A DNA stretch of 64,000 nt from Cytophagales bacterium. GTDB lineage: Bacteria > Bacteroidota > Bacteroidia > Cytophagales > Spirosomataceae. The position numbers were made by a program, and so were the translations under genes. The stretch is taken from positions 1-64,000 of the forward strand of contig JAAFJP010000021.1 in NCBI GenBank assembly GCA_013298125.1. Direction: 5' to 3'. A model generated the notes under the pieces. The model worked only from the letters and a program-made list of their open reading frames with translations. It had not been told where the DNA came from and made no database searches. Shown here in pieces: positions 39,712 to 47,992 of the stretch (position 1 is its first letter; each line of letters starts with the position of its first letter).

Positions 39712-40311
39712 TTAATCTTGACTAAAAAATAAACTCGCAACTTTGGCAATAATCACACCCCAGAACAGTACACCTTCGAGATATACCTTGCGTAGTTTTT
39801 CTTTGGCACGTAACAATCTCATTTTCACGGCACTTTCCGAAATATCCAAAGAATCCGAAATCTCTTTGATGCTCAAATCATCCTGATACTTCATCATCAA
39901 AATGGACTTCTCTTCTGGCAAAATTTGTTTCAGTGCCTTATTCAATTGCTGTGCTTCGAGTTCGGCAATTTCTGCGTCGTCGTCGTCGTCGGCTAAGTCA
40001 TAATTTTCGTCTAAGCCCACTTCTGAGTATTTTTTAGACACCCGAGTTTGGTCTATGCAATAATTATATGTGATTGAATATAACCAAGTTGAGAACTTGG
40101 CAGTTTCTTTATATGAAGAGAGATTGAGGACTAACTTCATGAAAATATCATGCGTAAAGTCCTCGGCTTTGGCATCGTCTTTCACGAACGATAAACACTT
40201 CCGATACACTTTATCGGAATAGCGGTCATACAATTGCTCGAAATACAGATTTTTCTGTGTTTCAATAAAATGAGCTACTAATTGTTCGTCTGTAAGTTTT
40301 TTTACGTTCAT
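39712..40311 (-). CDS. ECF-type sigma-70 factor with hydrophobic C-terminus
   Basis: The 199-residue protein has region 2 (EDFTHDIFMKLVLNLSSYKE, KFSTWLYSITYNYCIDQTR) and region 4 (DDLSIKEISDSLDISESAVK, MRLLRAKEKLRKVY). An acidic linker (DDDDDAEIAELE) joins them. The last 20 residues (GVLFWGVIIAKVASLFF) are strongly hydrophobic and could bind the membrane, which is unusual for a sigma factor. The small 64-residue gene and the MscS gene follow on the same strand, so a link with envelope or osmotic stress is possible. Confidence 0.88.
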   Translation of the reverse strand: MNVKKLTDEQLVAHFIETQKNLYFEQLYDRYSDKVYRKCLSFVKDDAKAEDFTHDIFMKLVLNLSSYKETAKFSTWLYSITYNYCIDQTRVSKKYSEVGLDENYDLADDDDDAEIAELEAQQLNKALKQILPEEKSILMMKYQDDLSIKEISDSLDISESAVKMRLLRAKEKLRKVYLEGVLFWGVIIAKVASLFFSQD

Positions 40312-40510
40312 AATTTTAATGCAAAAGCTAATACAAAGGGCAAAATAACGAAAATATTTTGTTTAGCCCTATCTTTCACCCTAATAAAATCAGTAAAGTG
40401 CCTTGTTTTTAAGGATTTAGATACTATTTTGAGTAAATTATCCGTTGAGATAATAGAATAAACTGAGATTTTTAGTAGAAAAGGGTGGGTTTTGGCTTAG
40501 TGATTCATCG

Positions 40511-40601
40511 CAACCTCACCCCCAGCCCCTCTCCTGCTGAGAGGGGAGTATTCGTCTGAGTAGCTCCCCTCTCAGCAGGAGAGGGGTCGGGGGTGAGGTT
40601 G
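40511..40601. repeat. Long GC-rich hairpin with 38-bp arms
   Basis: The arms at 40511-40548 and 40564-40601 differ at two positions, and the core is CCCCTCTCCTGCTGAGAGG. It stands in the 412-base divergent spacer between the sigma factor and ppk1 genes. Sequences of this CCTCACCCCC type are widespread intergenic repeats. Apart from presumed promoters, the spacer shows nothing else. Confidence 0.9.
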
Positions 40602-40723
40602 TCAAACTTATTAAATGGCATGATTTTTTAGGACTATTCAGTGTAATTTTGTAATTTAATCTAACATAATCTTAATCTCAAAATTGATGTAAGACAATTG
40701 ATTATCCCGTAAATTTGTAGGCT

Positions 40724-43027
40724 ATGAGTGGAATGATTCCAAAATATACTAAACGTAATAGAGCAAAAGATTCTCTCGTAGGGAATCTTTTTTCCTTTTT
40801 GAATAACTTTATGAATACTAAACAAACGCCAGAAGAAAAACGCCGTCTTGAAAAAGTGATAAATAAGTCGTACGATGTAATTGAAAAATCTGATTATATA
40901 AGTCGAGATTTGAGTTGGTTGAAATTTGATGAAAGAGTCCTCGACCAAGCTCGTGATACCCGTCGAAATATTTTTGAAAGACTCAAATTTTTAGCCATTA
41001 CAGCCTCAAATTTAGATGAATTTTTTACGATTAGGGTAGCTTCACTTTATAACTACATTGATTTTGGAAAAGAACGGACAGATTATTCTGGTCTGAGAGA
41101 AATTCCATTCAAAAAAACCTTAATGGCTGCTGCACAGGCATTTGTAGAAGAAAAACATAGACTTTTTAGAGAGGAACTTACCCCAGAATTTGCAGAAAAT
41201 GGTTTCAGAATTGTGAATATTTCGGAATTGAATAATGAAGAAACTGAACACATTATTGACTATTTTAGCCGCACGATTTATCCGATGCTTACGCCAATGG
41301 TTTTTGACCAGACGCACACTTTTCCGAGTCTTCTGGCTAAAACTTTAATCTTTGGAGTCGTTACTAAAAGTGAAAATGAATGGACAGAAGCGGGGAAAAT
41401 TGAAAATCGAAAAATTAGTTTTGTGCAAATTCCCCAAAACCTAAAACGCTTCTATATTTTTGAAAGAGAAGACGAAACGCTCTTCGTTCCCATTGAAGAA
41501 ATCATCCGTCACGAAATCTGGAAATTATATAAAAATGTAGAAATCGAATCAGTTTCATTGTTCAGAATTACTCGAAATGGCGACTTTGACGTGGTCGAAC
41601 ATGAAGATTCGGAGACCGATTTTATTGATGAAATCAGAAAAAAAATCAAAGATAGACGCTTAGGACGGGTAACTCGAGTGGAGATTGAGTCAGGCTATTC
41701 GGAGTGGATGGTCGAGATGATGTTGAAACGTTGGAAAATTGATAAAAACGGCATTTTTGCAAGTGATAACCTCTTGGATTTTACGGCTTTCTGGCAAATT
41801 ATCAAGCATCCAGAATTCAAAGCCAAGCAAGCTCCTCAAAAGCCTTCCGTTCCCGCTTTGGGGCTGACTACGCAAACGCCCGACAATATTTTTGATACCA
41901 TGAAGGAAGGAGATATTCTCCTGCATCATCCCTACAACAATTTTGAGCCTGTTTTACAACTTTTGGAACAAGCTGCCGAAGACCCGCAGGTATTGGCAAT
42001 CAAAATTACTTTGTACAGAATTTCCAAAAATTCACGCATTGCCGAGGCATTACTTCATGCGGCAGAAAACGGCAAACACGTTTCGGTTTTATTTGAAGTA
42101 AAAGCTCGTTTTGATGAAGAAAATAACATCCGTGAAGCCCAAAGACTATCGAAGGCAGGTTGTTTTGTGATATATGGTATTCCAGGCTTGAAAACACACA
42201 CAAAATTATTGCAAGTAATTAGAAATGAGGGAGATAGAGTAAGAAGTTACGCTCATCTTTCTTCTGGAAATTATAACGAAGATACCGCAAAACTCTATAC
42301 CGACATCGGGCTTTTGACGACGGATGAGGTTTTGACCAGAGATATTTCAGAGTTTTTTAACGTTATCACAGGACACTCACAACCGCATTCGTACGAACGC
42401 CTCATCACCGCCCCACGTGACATGCGGAAGCGTTTGGTTGAGATGATTCGCCATGAGGCAGAGAATGCCCGTGATGGATTGCCAAGTGGTATTTGCTTGA
42501 AAATCAATTCATTACAAGATAAAATTACGATTGACGAACTCTATAAAGCCTCACAGGCGGGCGTACCCGTGCGGTTGATTGTGAGAGGAATTTGTTGCCT
42601 CAGACCACAACGCAAGGGGCTTTCGGAAAATATTACGGTTCGGTCATTGGTGGGCGATTTCTTGGAACATACTCGTATCTATTATTTCCACAACAACAAC
42701 GACCCAAAAGTGTATGGCGGTTCAGCGGATATTATGGTTAGGAGTTTTGACAGACGAATTGAGTCGCTTTTTGAGATTCATGCCGAGAACGTAAAACAAC
42801 AAACCATTCACATCCTCGACTGGAATTTGAAGGATAACGTCAATGCCTACGAAATGCAAGAAGACGGCTCATTTAAGCACTGTGCCAGCCCAGCCGAATG
42901 CGGTACAGAACCCTTTGACATTCATAAAAAATTCTTTAAAGTTAATCTTAAAGAAGTGATGGAAGCCAAGTTGTTTGAGGAAGAAGAGGTTTTTGTAGAA
43001 GAGGAAATGGAGGGGGTTTTGGAGTAG
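40724..43027 (+). CDS. ppk1: Polyphosphate kinase 1
   Basis: PPK1 reversibly polymerises the gamma-phosphate of ATP into polyphosphate. The 767-residue protein has the N-terminal domain (YISRDLSWLKFDERVLDQAR, LKFLAITASNLDEFFTIRVA), the head domain, and two PLD-like catalytic domains. The autophosphorylated histidine lies in RSYAHLSSGNYNEDTAKLY, where the usual HLGTGN reads HLSSGN. Arg and Asp blocks such as GICCLRPQRKG and IRSLVGDFLEHTRIYYF-like segments follow. The extra 28 N-terminal residues before MNTKQTP may be untranslated. An Rpn-like nuclease gene follows 24 bases later. Confidence 0.95.
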   Translation: MSGMIPKYTKRNRAKDSLVGNLFSFLNNFMNTKQTPEEKRRLEKVINKSYDVIEKSDYISRDLSWLKFDERVLDQARDTRRNIFERLKFLAITASNLDEFFTIRVASLYNYIDFGKERTDYSGLREIPFKKTLMAAAQAFVEEKHRLFREELTPEFAENGFRIVNISELNNEETEHIIDYFSRTIYPMLTPMVFDQTHTFPSLLAKTLIFGVVTKSENEWTEAGKIENRKISFVQIPQNLKRFYIFEREDETLFVPIEEIIRHEIWKLYKNVEIESVSLFRITRNGDFDVVEHEDSETDFIDEIRKKIKDRRLGRVTRVEIESGYSEWMVEMMLKRWKIDKNGIFASDNLLDFTAFWQIIKHPEFKAKQAPQKPSVPALGLTTQTPDNIFDTMKEGDILLHHPYNNFEPVLQLLEQAAEDPQVLAIKITLYRISKNSRIAEALLHAAENGKHVSVLFEVKARFDEENNIREAQRLSKAGCFVIYGIPGLKTHTKLLQVIRNEGDRVRSYAHLSSGNYNEDTAKLYTDIGLLTTDEVLTRDISEFFNVITGHSQPHSYERLITAPRDMRKRLVEMIRHEAENARDGLPSGICLKINSLQDKITIDELYKASQAGVPVRLIVRGICCLRPQRKGLSENITVRSLVGDFLEHTRIYYFHNNNDPKVYGGSADIMVRSFDRRIESLFEIHAENVKQQTIHILDWNLKDNVNAYEMQEDGSFKHCASPAECGTEPFDIHKKFFKVNLKEVMEAKLFEEEEVFVEEEMEGVLE

Positions 43028-43051
43028 AATTTGAAAAATAACCACTATAAA

Positions 43052-43888
43052 ATGAGTAAAGAGTCGATTAAAAAAGAAGCAAACCAGTACGACAAAATCT
43101 TTAAGGAAAACATTGATGCGGTCATAGAAAACTTCATTCATAAAATCTTGAAAATTGATTTTGTCAAATCAGAAAAAATTACTTTCAAACTCCAAAGAAC
43201 ACGAGAAAGAGAAGCTGATTTTTTGAAGAAAATTACGGATAAAAAGGGCAATAATTTTATCTTACACATTGAATATCAGACTCAAAATGAGACTGATATG
43301 GTAAATAGGATGTTGGATTATTGCTCATTACTGTTGCATAAATATGGTTTGCCCGTCGAGCAATATGTACTCTATTTAGGGAAAGATAAACTGACAATGC
43401 CCTCTAAATTGAAGTACAAAAATCTTCAATTTCATTACCATATTATTGACATCAAAAAGGTTGATTATCAGACGTTTATTGATTCTGATGTTCCAGAGGA
43501 AATACTTTTAGCTATTTTAGGAAATTTTCAAAGTCAGAATGTTGAAACCGTTGTACAAAACATCGTTTCTAAATTAGAAAAAACCATTGACCTATCACTT
43601 GAAAGTGAAAAGTTATTCCAACAATTGCTAATTTTAGGAAGACTTCGTAACTTAGAAGACCAAATACAAAATATCATGAATAGCATTTCAAAATACATAG
43701 ACATTAAGGAGGACTTTCTTTATAAACGTGGGCAAAAAGAAGGTTTAGATGAAGGCATTGAGAAAGGAATTGAAAAAATAATTGTTAATTTCTTAATGAA
43801 TTCAAAACTTACGCTTGAACAAATTGCTGAATATGCAGAAGTTTCATTGACGTATGTGATTGCGATAAAACAGAAAAATAATCTGTAA
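43052..43888 (+). CDS. Rpn-like PD-(D/E)XK nuclease (transposase_31-type family)
   Basis: From the ATG at 43052 the protein has 278 residues. The N-terminal half matches recombination-promoting nuclease/Rpn-like proteins: REREADFLKKI with D56, then FILHIEYQTQNETDMVNRML with E74 and Q76, the usual E-x-Q variant of the nuclease core. The C-terminal part contains the GQKEGLDEGIEKGIEK repeat region common in this family and a small helical end. Rpn proteins of E. coli are DNA endonucleases that affect recombination and phage growth. It directly follows ppk1 and is probably co-transcribed. A good terminator follows. Confidence 0.8.
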   Translation: MSKESIKKEANQYDKIFKENIDAVIENFIHKILKIDFVKSEKITFKLQRTREREADFLKKITDKKGNNFILHIEYQTQNETDMVNRMLDYCSLLLHKYGLPVEQYVLYLGKDKLTMPSKLKYKNLQFHYHIIDIKKVDYQTFIDSDVPEEILLAILGNFQSQNVETVVQNIVSKLEKTIDLSLESEKLFQQLLILGRLRNLEDQIQNIMNSISKYIDIKEDFLYKRGQKEGLDEGIEKGIEKIIVNFLMNSKLTLEQIAEYAEVSLTYVIAIKQKNNL

Positions 43889-43913
43889 AAAATATTTGTT
43901 TCAGTATATTTAC

Positions 43914-43948
43914 ACGGCATAAGGCACACCGCTTTATGCCGTTTTATT
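43914..43948 (+). terminator. Terminator after the Rpn-like gene
   Basis: ACGGCATAAGGC pairs with GCTTTATGCCGT around a 5-base loop (43914-43941), followed by a T-rich run. It lies directly before the GDPD start. Confidence 0.75.
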
Positions 43949-43956
43949 TGTAGCAC

Positions 43957-44847
43957 ATGAAAATCATCATTTTCTCAATCATAACATTCTTTATGATAAA
44001 CTCCATAACCGCCCAAACGCTCGACCTCGAAGGACATCGTGGTTGCCGTGGATTGATGCCCGAGAATACTATTCTTGCATTCAAAAAAGCCCTTGATTTA
44101 GGTGTAACTACCTTAGAATTAGACGTTTGTGTCTCGAAAGACAATCAAGTAGTCGTCTCGCATGAGCCGTATATGAATGCACTTTTTTGCTCAAAACCCG
44201 ATGGTACACCCGTAACAAAGGCAGATGAGAAGACTTTGAATCTTTATACGATGACTTATGACGAAATCAAAAAATATGATTCAGGGATTCGTGGTAATGT
44301 TTTGTTTCCAGAACAACAAAAAATAGCGACTTTCAAACCTCTTTTGAAGGATATGATTAAGGCTTGTGAGGCATACATCAAAGAGAAAAAATTGAAGCCC
44401 GTCAAGTATAATATTGAGATAAAATCAGAAGAGCAAGAATATGGTATTTCTCAGCCAAAGACCGTTGAGGAATTTTCGGATTTAGTTTATAAAGAAATCA
44501 TCAAACAACTCTCTCCTGAGCGTGTGATTTTGCAAAGTTTTGATTTTAACGTATTGAAATACTGGCATTTGCAGATTAATAACAAAAAATTCAAGAAGGT
44601 AACTTTATCAGCTTTAGTTGAAAATGAAATGGTTGATTCGACCTTAGAGAAATTGGGATTTAATCCTGACATTTTTAGTCCTTCTTATAAAAATTTAATA
44701 AAAAGAAGAGTTGATATGTGCCATGATAAAGGGATAAAAGTTGTGCCGTGGACAGTCAATAAAATTGAAGATATGAAAGCTATGATAGCCATCGGAGTAG
44801 ATGGTTTGATTAGTGATTATCCTGATAGGTTTAAAGAGTTGAAATAG
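43957..44847 (+). CDS. Secreted glycerophosphodiester phosphodiesterase
   Basis: The 296-residue protein has a signal peptide (MKIIIFSIITFFMINSITAQ) and a GDPD TIM barrel. The catalytic blocks are EGHRGCRGLMPENT near residues 24-37, LELDVCVSKDNQVVVSHEP near 51-69 and the C-terminal VVPWTVNKIEDMKAMIAIGV with GLISDYPD. It should hydrolyse glycerophosphodiesters to glycerol-3-phosphate and an alcohol in the periplasm. It is a single gene, ending convergent with ftsW. Confidence 0.93.
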   Translation: MKIIIFSIITFFMINSITAQTLDLEGHRGCRGLMPENTILAFKKALDLGVTTLELDVCVSKDNQVVVSHEPYMNALFCSKPDGTPVTKADEKTLNLYTMTYDEIKKYDSGIRGNVLFPEQQKIATFKPLLKDMIKACEAYIKEKKLKPVKYNIEIKSEEQEYGISQPKTVEEFSDLVYKEIIKQLSPERVILQSFDFNVLKYWHLQINNKKFKKVTLSALVENEMVDSTLEKLGFNPDIFSPSYKNLIKRRVDMCHDKGIKVVPWTVNKIEDMKAMIAIGVDGLISDYPDRFKELK

Positions 44848-44936
44848 GTGGCAGGTGTAAAAGAAAGTGAAAGGAGGTGAAAACGTAAAGATAACCTTCT
44901 CCCCTCCTTTCATCTACTCTACTTCACTCAGCCAAC

Positions 44937-46088
44937 TCACAAAGCCGCATCCCGAACTTTATCTTTACTAACTGAAATAATAATTCCAATCATTGCTCCT
45001 GTGAATAAAAGCGAACTTCCACCCATACTTAGGAGTGGGAGGGGTTGCCCCGTTACGGGTCCCAGACCCGTGGCTACGCCCATGTGTACCATCGCCTGAA
45101 TGACCAAACTGAATGTGAGTCCAGCCGAGAGTAAGCCTCCGAAGGCTCGTCCAGAACTATCCACTGCCTTCATACCTCGATACAAAAGCCAGAGGTAGAG
45201 AATCAAGACAAAAATGCCGCCAATCATGCCCCATTCTTCTATGATGATGGCATAAATAAAATCAGATTCGGATTCACTCAAAAAATATCGTTGCTGACTT
45301 TTTCCAGGACCTCTGCCCGTAAGACCTCCGTTGGCGATGGCATAATAACTCCTATCTATCTGATAATCAACGTCTCGCTTTTTCTTATCATCCTTTTTCT
45401 TTTTATTACTACCAATATTATCGACAAAATTAGCAATACGATTTCGGGCAGTTTCAATACGAGAACCCACGCCGAACATCACTAAGAGTGAACCCGCCAT
45501 AAAAATCCCAATGAAAGTCATGGTCAGATATTTCAAAGGCACACGCCCGATAATCATCAATAAAAAGCAAGTCCCAAAGAGTAATAAGGCTGTCGAAACG
45601 TTGGAGAGCGTAATGCACGCACAAACCACAATGATTTTTGCAGCCATCGGCACGACATCCACGAAGCGATATTCGAGGTGTTGGCGTTTGGCGAGCATAG
45701 ATGCCAGATTGGTAATGAGGGATAATTTGGCAATATCCGAAGGCATAAAAGTCAACCCCCCAGGTACGTGAATCCAGCGGTGGGCGTTGTTGATACCTCG
45801 CTCGAACATAAAGGCATAAATCAACAAAACAACCGACAAAACAACCCCAATATTAGAAAAAAGGGATATTCTGTGATAATCAATTCTATGAAAGACAAAC
45901 ATTGCCCCCAAGCCAACCGACAGAAAGACGATGTGTTTTATCACGGTAAAAAAGATGCTTCCTTCGCCCTGCACGGCAAGTCGCCCAGAGGCACTCGAAA
46001 CTACCACGATACTGATGAGCGAAAGGGCTGCAATAACTGTCCAGATTTGGTAGTCACCTTCCAAGTTTTTTTTAAGCCAAGTAGTCAT
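44937..46088 (-). CDS. ftsW: FtsW/RodA/SpoVE-family peptidoglycan polymerase
   Basis: The 383-residue SEDS protein starts at ATG 46088 (MTTWLKKNLEGDYQIW) and has about ten membrane helices. Conserved SEDS blocks are seen: RWIHVPGGLTFMPSDIAKLS, where many homologues read QPSE, and the C-terminal LGPVTGQPLPLLSMGGSSLL. SEDS proteins polymerise lipid II with a cognate class B PBP. FtsW is favoured over RodA because of this ending, but the gene is not in a division cluster here, so RodA is not excluded. It is followed by no obvious terminator. Confidence 0.85.
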   Translation of the reverse strand: MTTWLKKNLEGDYQIWTVIAALSLISIVVVSSASGRLAVQGEGSIFFTVIKHIVFLSVGLGAMFVFHRIDYHRISLFSNIGVVLSVVLLIYAFMFERGINNAHRWIHVPGGLTFMPSDIAKLSLITNLASMLAKRQHLEYRFVDVVPMAAKIIVVCACITLSNVSTALLLFGTCFLLMIIGRVPLKYLTMTFIGIFMAGSLLVMFGVGSRIETARNRIANFVDNIGSNKKKKDDKKKRDVDYQIDRSYYAIANGGLTGRGPGKSQQRYFLSESESDFIYAIIIEEWGMIGGIFVLILYLWLLYRGMKAVDSSGRAFGGLLSAGLTFSLVIQAMVHMGVATGLGPVTGQPLPLLSMGGSSLLFTGAMIGIIISVSKDKVRDAAL

Positions 46089-46136
46089 TTTTAAGTTTTT
46101 AAGTAAGGGAATTTTAAGGTAATATTTTAAATAATT

Positions 46137-46224
46137 TTCAATGCTCAATGTTCAATACACAATATTCAAGTGTTTAACTGTCAATTACTTGAACATTGTG
46201 TATTGAAAATTGGATATTGAAAAT
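46137..46224. repeat. Quasi-tandem palindrome (TTCAATGCTCAATG word)
   Basis: TTTCAATGCTCAATGTTCAA and TACACAATATTCAAG face TACTTGAACATTGTGTATTG and AAAATTGGATATTGAAAAT. It occupies much of the ftsW-moaE spacer. A related word is used near 56.2 kb. Confidence 0.75.
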
Positions 46225-46244
46225 TTAAAAATTTATTTTGTAAC

Positions 46245-46655
46245 TCACGCATGAGCCTCCAACCACTCTTCCCCATCACCATAAATCTCTTTCTTCCAAA
46301 TCGGGACAACGGTTTTTAGCGTATCAATCAACCATTGACAAGCCTCAAAAGATGCTACACGGTGTGGAGTCGAAACGGCAATCACCACTGCCACATCGCC
46401 AATTTGAAGCACACCTTTACGATGAATCATCACGATTTTTTCAATTTCCCAACGCTCACGGGCTTGTTGGGCGAGTTCTTCCATCTTTTTGACCGCCATC
46501 ACATCATACGTCTCAAACTCTAAACGCACTACGTCTTTAGATTTATTATGATTGCGGACAGTACCAATGAAAACATCAATTGCCCCCGCACGGTCAGACT
46601 GGGCAGCATCTATACACGCCTGAATATCAATGGTTTGGTCGGATATTTTTATCAT
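46245..46655 (-). CDS. moaE: Molybdopterin synthase catalytic subunit
   Basis: MoaE (136 residues) inserts sulfur carried by MoaD into precursor Z to make molybdopterin. The family blocks GAIDVFIGTVRNHNKSKDVV, MIHRKGVLQIGDVAVVIAVS, the HR of TPHRVASFEAC and the catalytic lysine region VPIWKKEIYGDGEEWLEAHA are present. MoaD and the other cofactor genes are not in the window. It is co-directional with folA across a repeat-filled spacer. Confidence 0.95.
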   Translation of the reverse strand: MIKISDQTIDIQACIDAAQSDRAGAIDVFIGTVRNHNKSKDVVRLEFETYDVMAVKKMEELAQQARERWEIEKIVMIHRKGVLQIGDVAVVIAVSTPHRVASFEACQWLIDTLKTVVPIWKKEIYGDGEEWLEAHA

Positions 46656-46659
46656 TATT

Positions 46660-46748
46660 TTTAGGGGTGTTAGGTGTTAGGTGTTAGGTGTTAGGGTCGA
46701 AAAACTAAAACCTAACCGAGCGACGGTCGCACCCAAAACCTAACACCT
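46660..46748. repeat. Quasi-tandem palindrome (TTAGGTG octamer) reaching into folA
   Basis: The left arm is almost pure 8-bp tandem repeat (GGTGTTAGGTGTTAGGTG). The right arm has CCTAACCGAGCG, then AAAACCTAACACCT, with a GCGACGGTCGC palindrome in between. The right arm covers the stop codon and last two codons (Arg-Cys) of folA. It fills the whole moaE-folA spacer. Confidence 0.85.
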
Positions 46749-47231
46749 CTCCAACTCCACAAACGAATATTTATACGAATGTTTCTCGTCTGTTTCAAAA
46801 TCCTCACGATGGATTTCTTGCCAAATACTTTTATCAATTTCAGGAAAAAAAGTATCTCCTTCAAAGGCATGATGCACCTCGGTCAGATAGATTTTATCAA
46901 CCAAAGATAAGGATAATCTGTAAATCTCAGCCCCTCCGATGATAAATGCTTCGGTCTCGCCAAGTTCCTGAGCCAATTTGATAGCATTTTCTAATGAACT
47001 GACCGTATGGCAATTATCTATCTGAAAATCAGGATTTCTGGAAATAATGATGGAAGTGCGGTTGGGCAAGGGCTTACCGATAGAGTCAAAAGTCTTACGC
47101 CCCATGATGATACAATGACCCGTCGTGAGGCGTTTGAATTGTTTTAAATCATTAGGTAAATGCCAGATTAACTGATTGTTATGTCCGATTACGTTGTTTT
47201 GTGCAACGGCTACGATTAAAGATAGTTTCAA
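46740..47231 (-). CDS. folA: Dihydrofolate reductase
   Basis: The 163-residue enzyme reduces dihydrofolate to tetrahydrofolate with NADPH. The start SLIVAVAQNNVIGHNNQLIW, HLPNDLKQFKRLTTG with the catalytic acid D27-like position, IIMGRKTFDSIG and the AFIIGGAEIYRL block are all present and complete. The last two codons and the stop are formed by an octamer repeat that fills the downstream spacer, so the tail ELERC may have been altered by repeat expansion. Confidence 0.95.
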   Translation of the reverse strand: MKLSLIVAVAQNNVIGHNNQLIWHLPNDLKQFKRLTTGHCIIMGRKTFDSIGKPLPNRTSIIISRNPDFQIDNCHTVSSLENAIKLAQELGETEAFIIGGAEIYRLSLSLVDKIYLTEVHHAFEGDTFFPEIDKSIWQEIHREDFETDEKHSYKYSFVELERC

Positions 47232-47262
47232 AATGTGGGGGATATGAGAACTACCTCTACTT

Positions 47263-47357
47263 TACCCCATCCTAAATCCTTCCCCTTGAAGGGAAGGACT
47301 TTCTCTACAAGGGTATAAAGCCCTTTCCCTTCAAGGGGAAAGGGTTGGGATAGGGGT
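47263..47357. repeat. Hairpin repeat of the CCTTCCCCTTGAAGGG type
   Basis: TACCCCATCCTAAATCCTTC with CCCTTGAAGGG faces CCCTTTCCCTTCAAGGGG, then AAAGGGTTGGGATAGGGGT. Each arm holds its own small palindrome, TTCCCCTTGAAGGGAA-like. It fills half of the folA-GNAT spacer. Confidence 0.85.
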
Positions 47358-47416
47358 TCGTCAAAGTCGTTCCAAGTTTCTTTCTCGTAAAATTAAAGAT
47401 TTTCAACCTAAAAACT

Positions 47417-47824
47417 TCATAACGCCCGCTCCATTTTCACATATTCAATCCCATTATCCATCCAAGTTTCAGAAACAGCCTCAAAACCAAATTTTTGATA
47501 AAATCCCAAAGCCGACACACGAGCATTACACCAAAGGTTTTCTACGTTCTTATGGATAGACTCTTCAATAATATGTTTCAACAAAATAGAACCATAGCCC
47601 TTACCTTGTTCAGAAATTTCGGTAGCAAATTTTCTAAACTGAGCCGTTTTGTCATCCACAAAAAACGAAATAACAGAGATAAGTTTCTCTTCTTGAAAAA
47701 GCCCAAAATGTAGTCCATCTTCATCTTTTGGCAATTTTATAGCATCAAAAGGACGGTTTGGGGACATTACTCTATGACGTAAACCCCATGTTTCCGAGGC
47801 TTGTATGTTTTTGATTTTGAGCAT
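47417..47824 (-). CDS. GNAT-family N-acetyltransferase
   Basis: The 135-residue protein (ATG 47824, MLKIKNIQASETWGLRHRVM) has the GNAT core with FRKFATEISEQGKGYGSILL as acetyl-CoA loop and NARVSALGFYQKFGFEAVSE as the last conserved block. The family includes the small ElaA-like acetyltransferases, but the acceptor cannot be told from sequence. It stands alone on the minus strand, divergent from a lipoprotein gene. Confidence 0.88.
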   Translation of the reverse strand: MLKIKNIQASETWGLRHRVMSPNRPFDAIKLPKDEDGLHFGLFQEEKLISVISFFVDDKTAQFRKFATEISEQGKGYGSILLKHIIEESIHKNVENLWCNARVSALGFYQKFGFEAVSETWMDNGIEYVKMERAL

Positions 47825-47992
47825 ATTATTTATTTTTTGTAAAATTACCGAAGACTCATTTATCAAAATAAAAACGACTCATAAATTTTGATTAATCCCT
47901 TAATTTACTGAATTTTACAGTCAATTCCTTTCTAATCATAATTCCGCAACCGCCCGTTTATCCATTCATTTTTTCTTGTTAAACTTAAAGAT

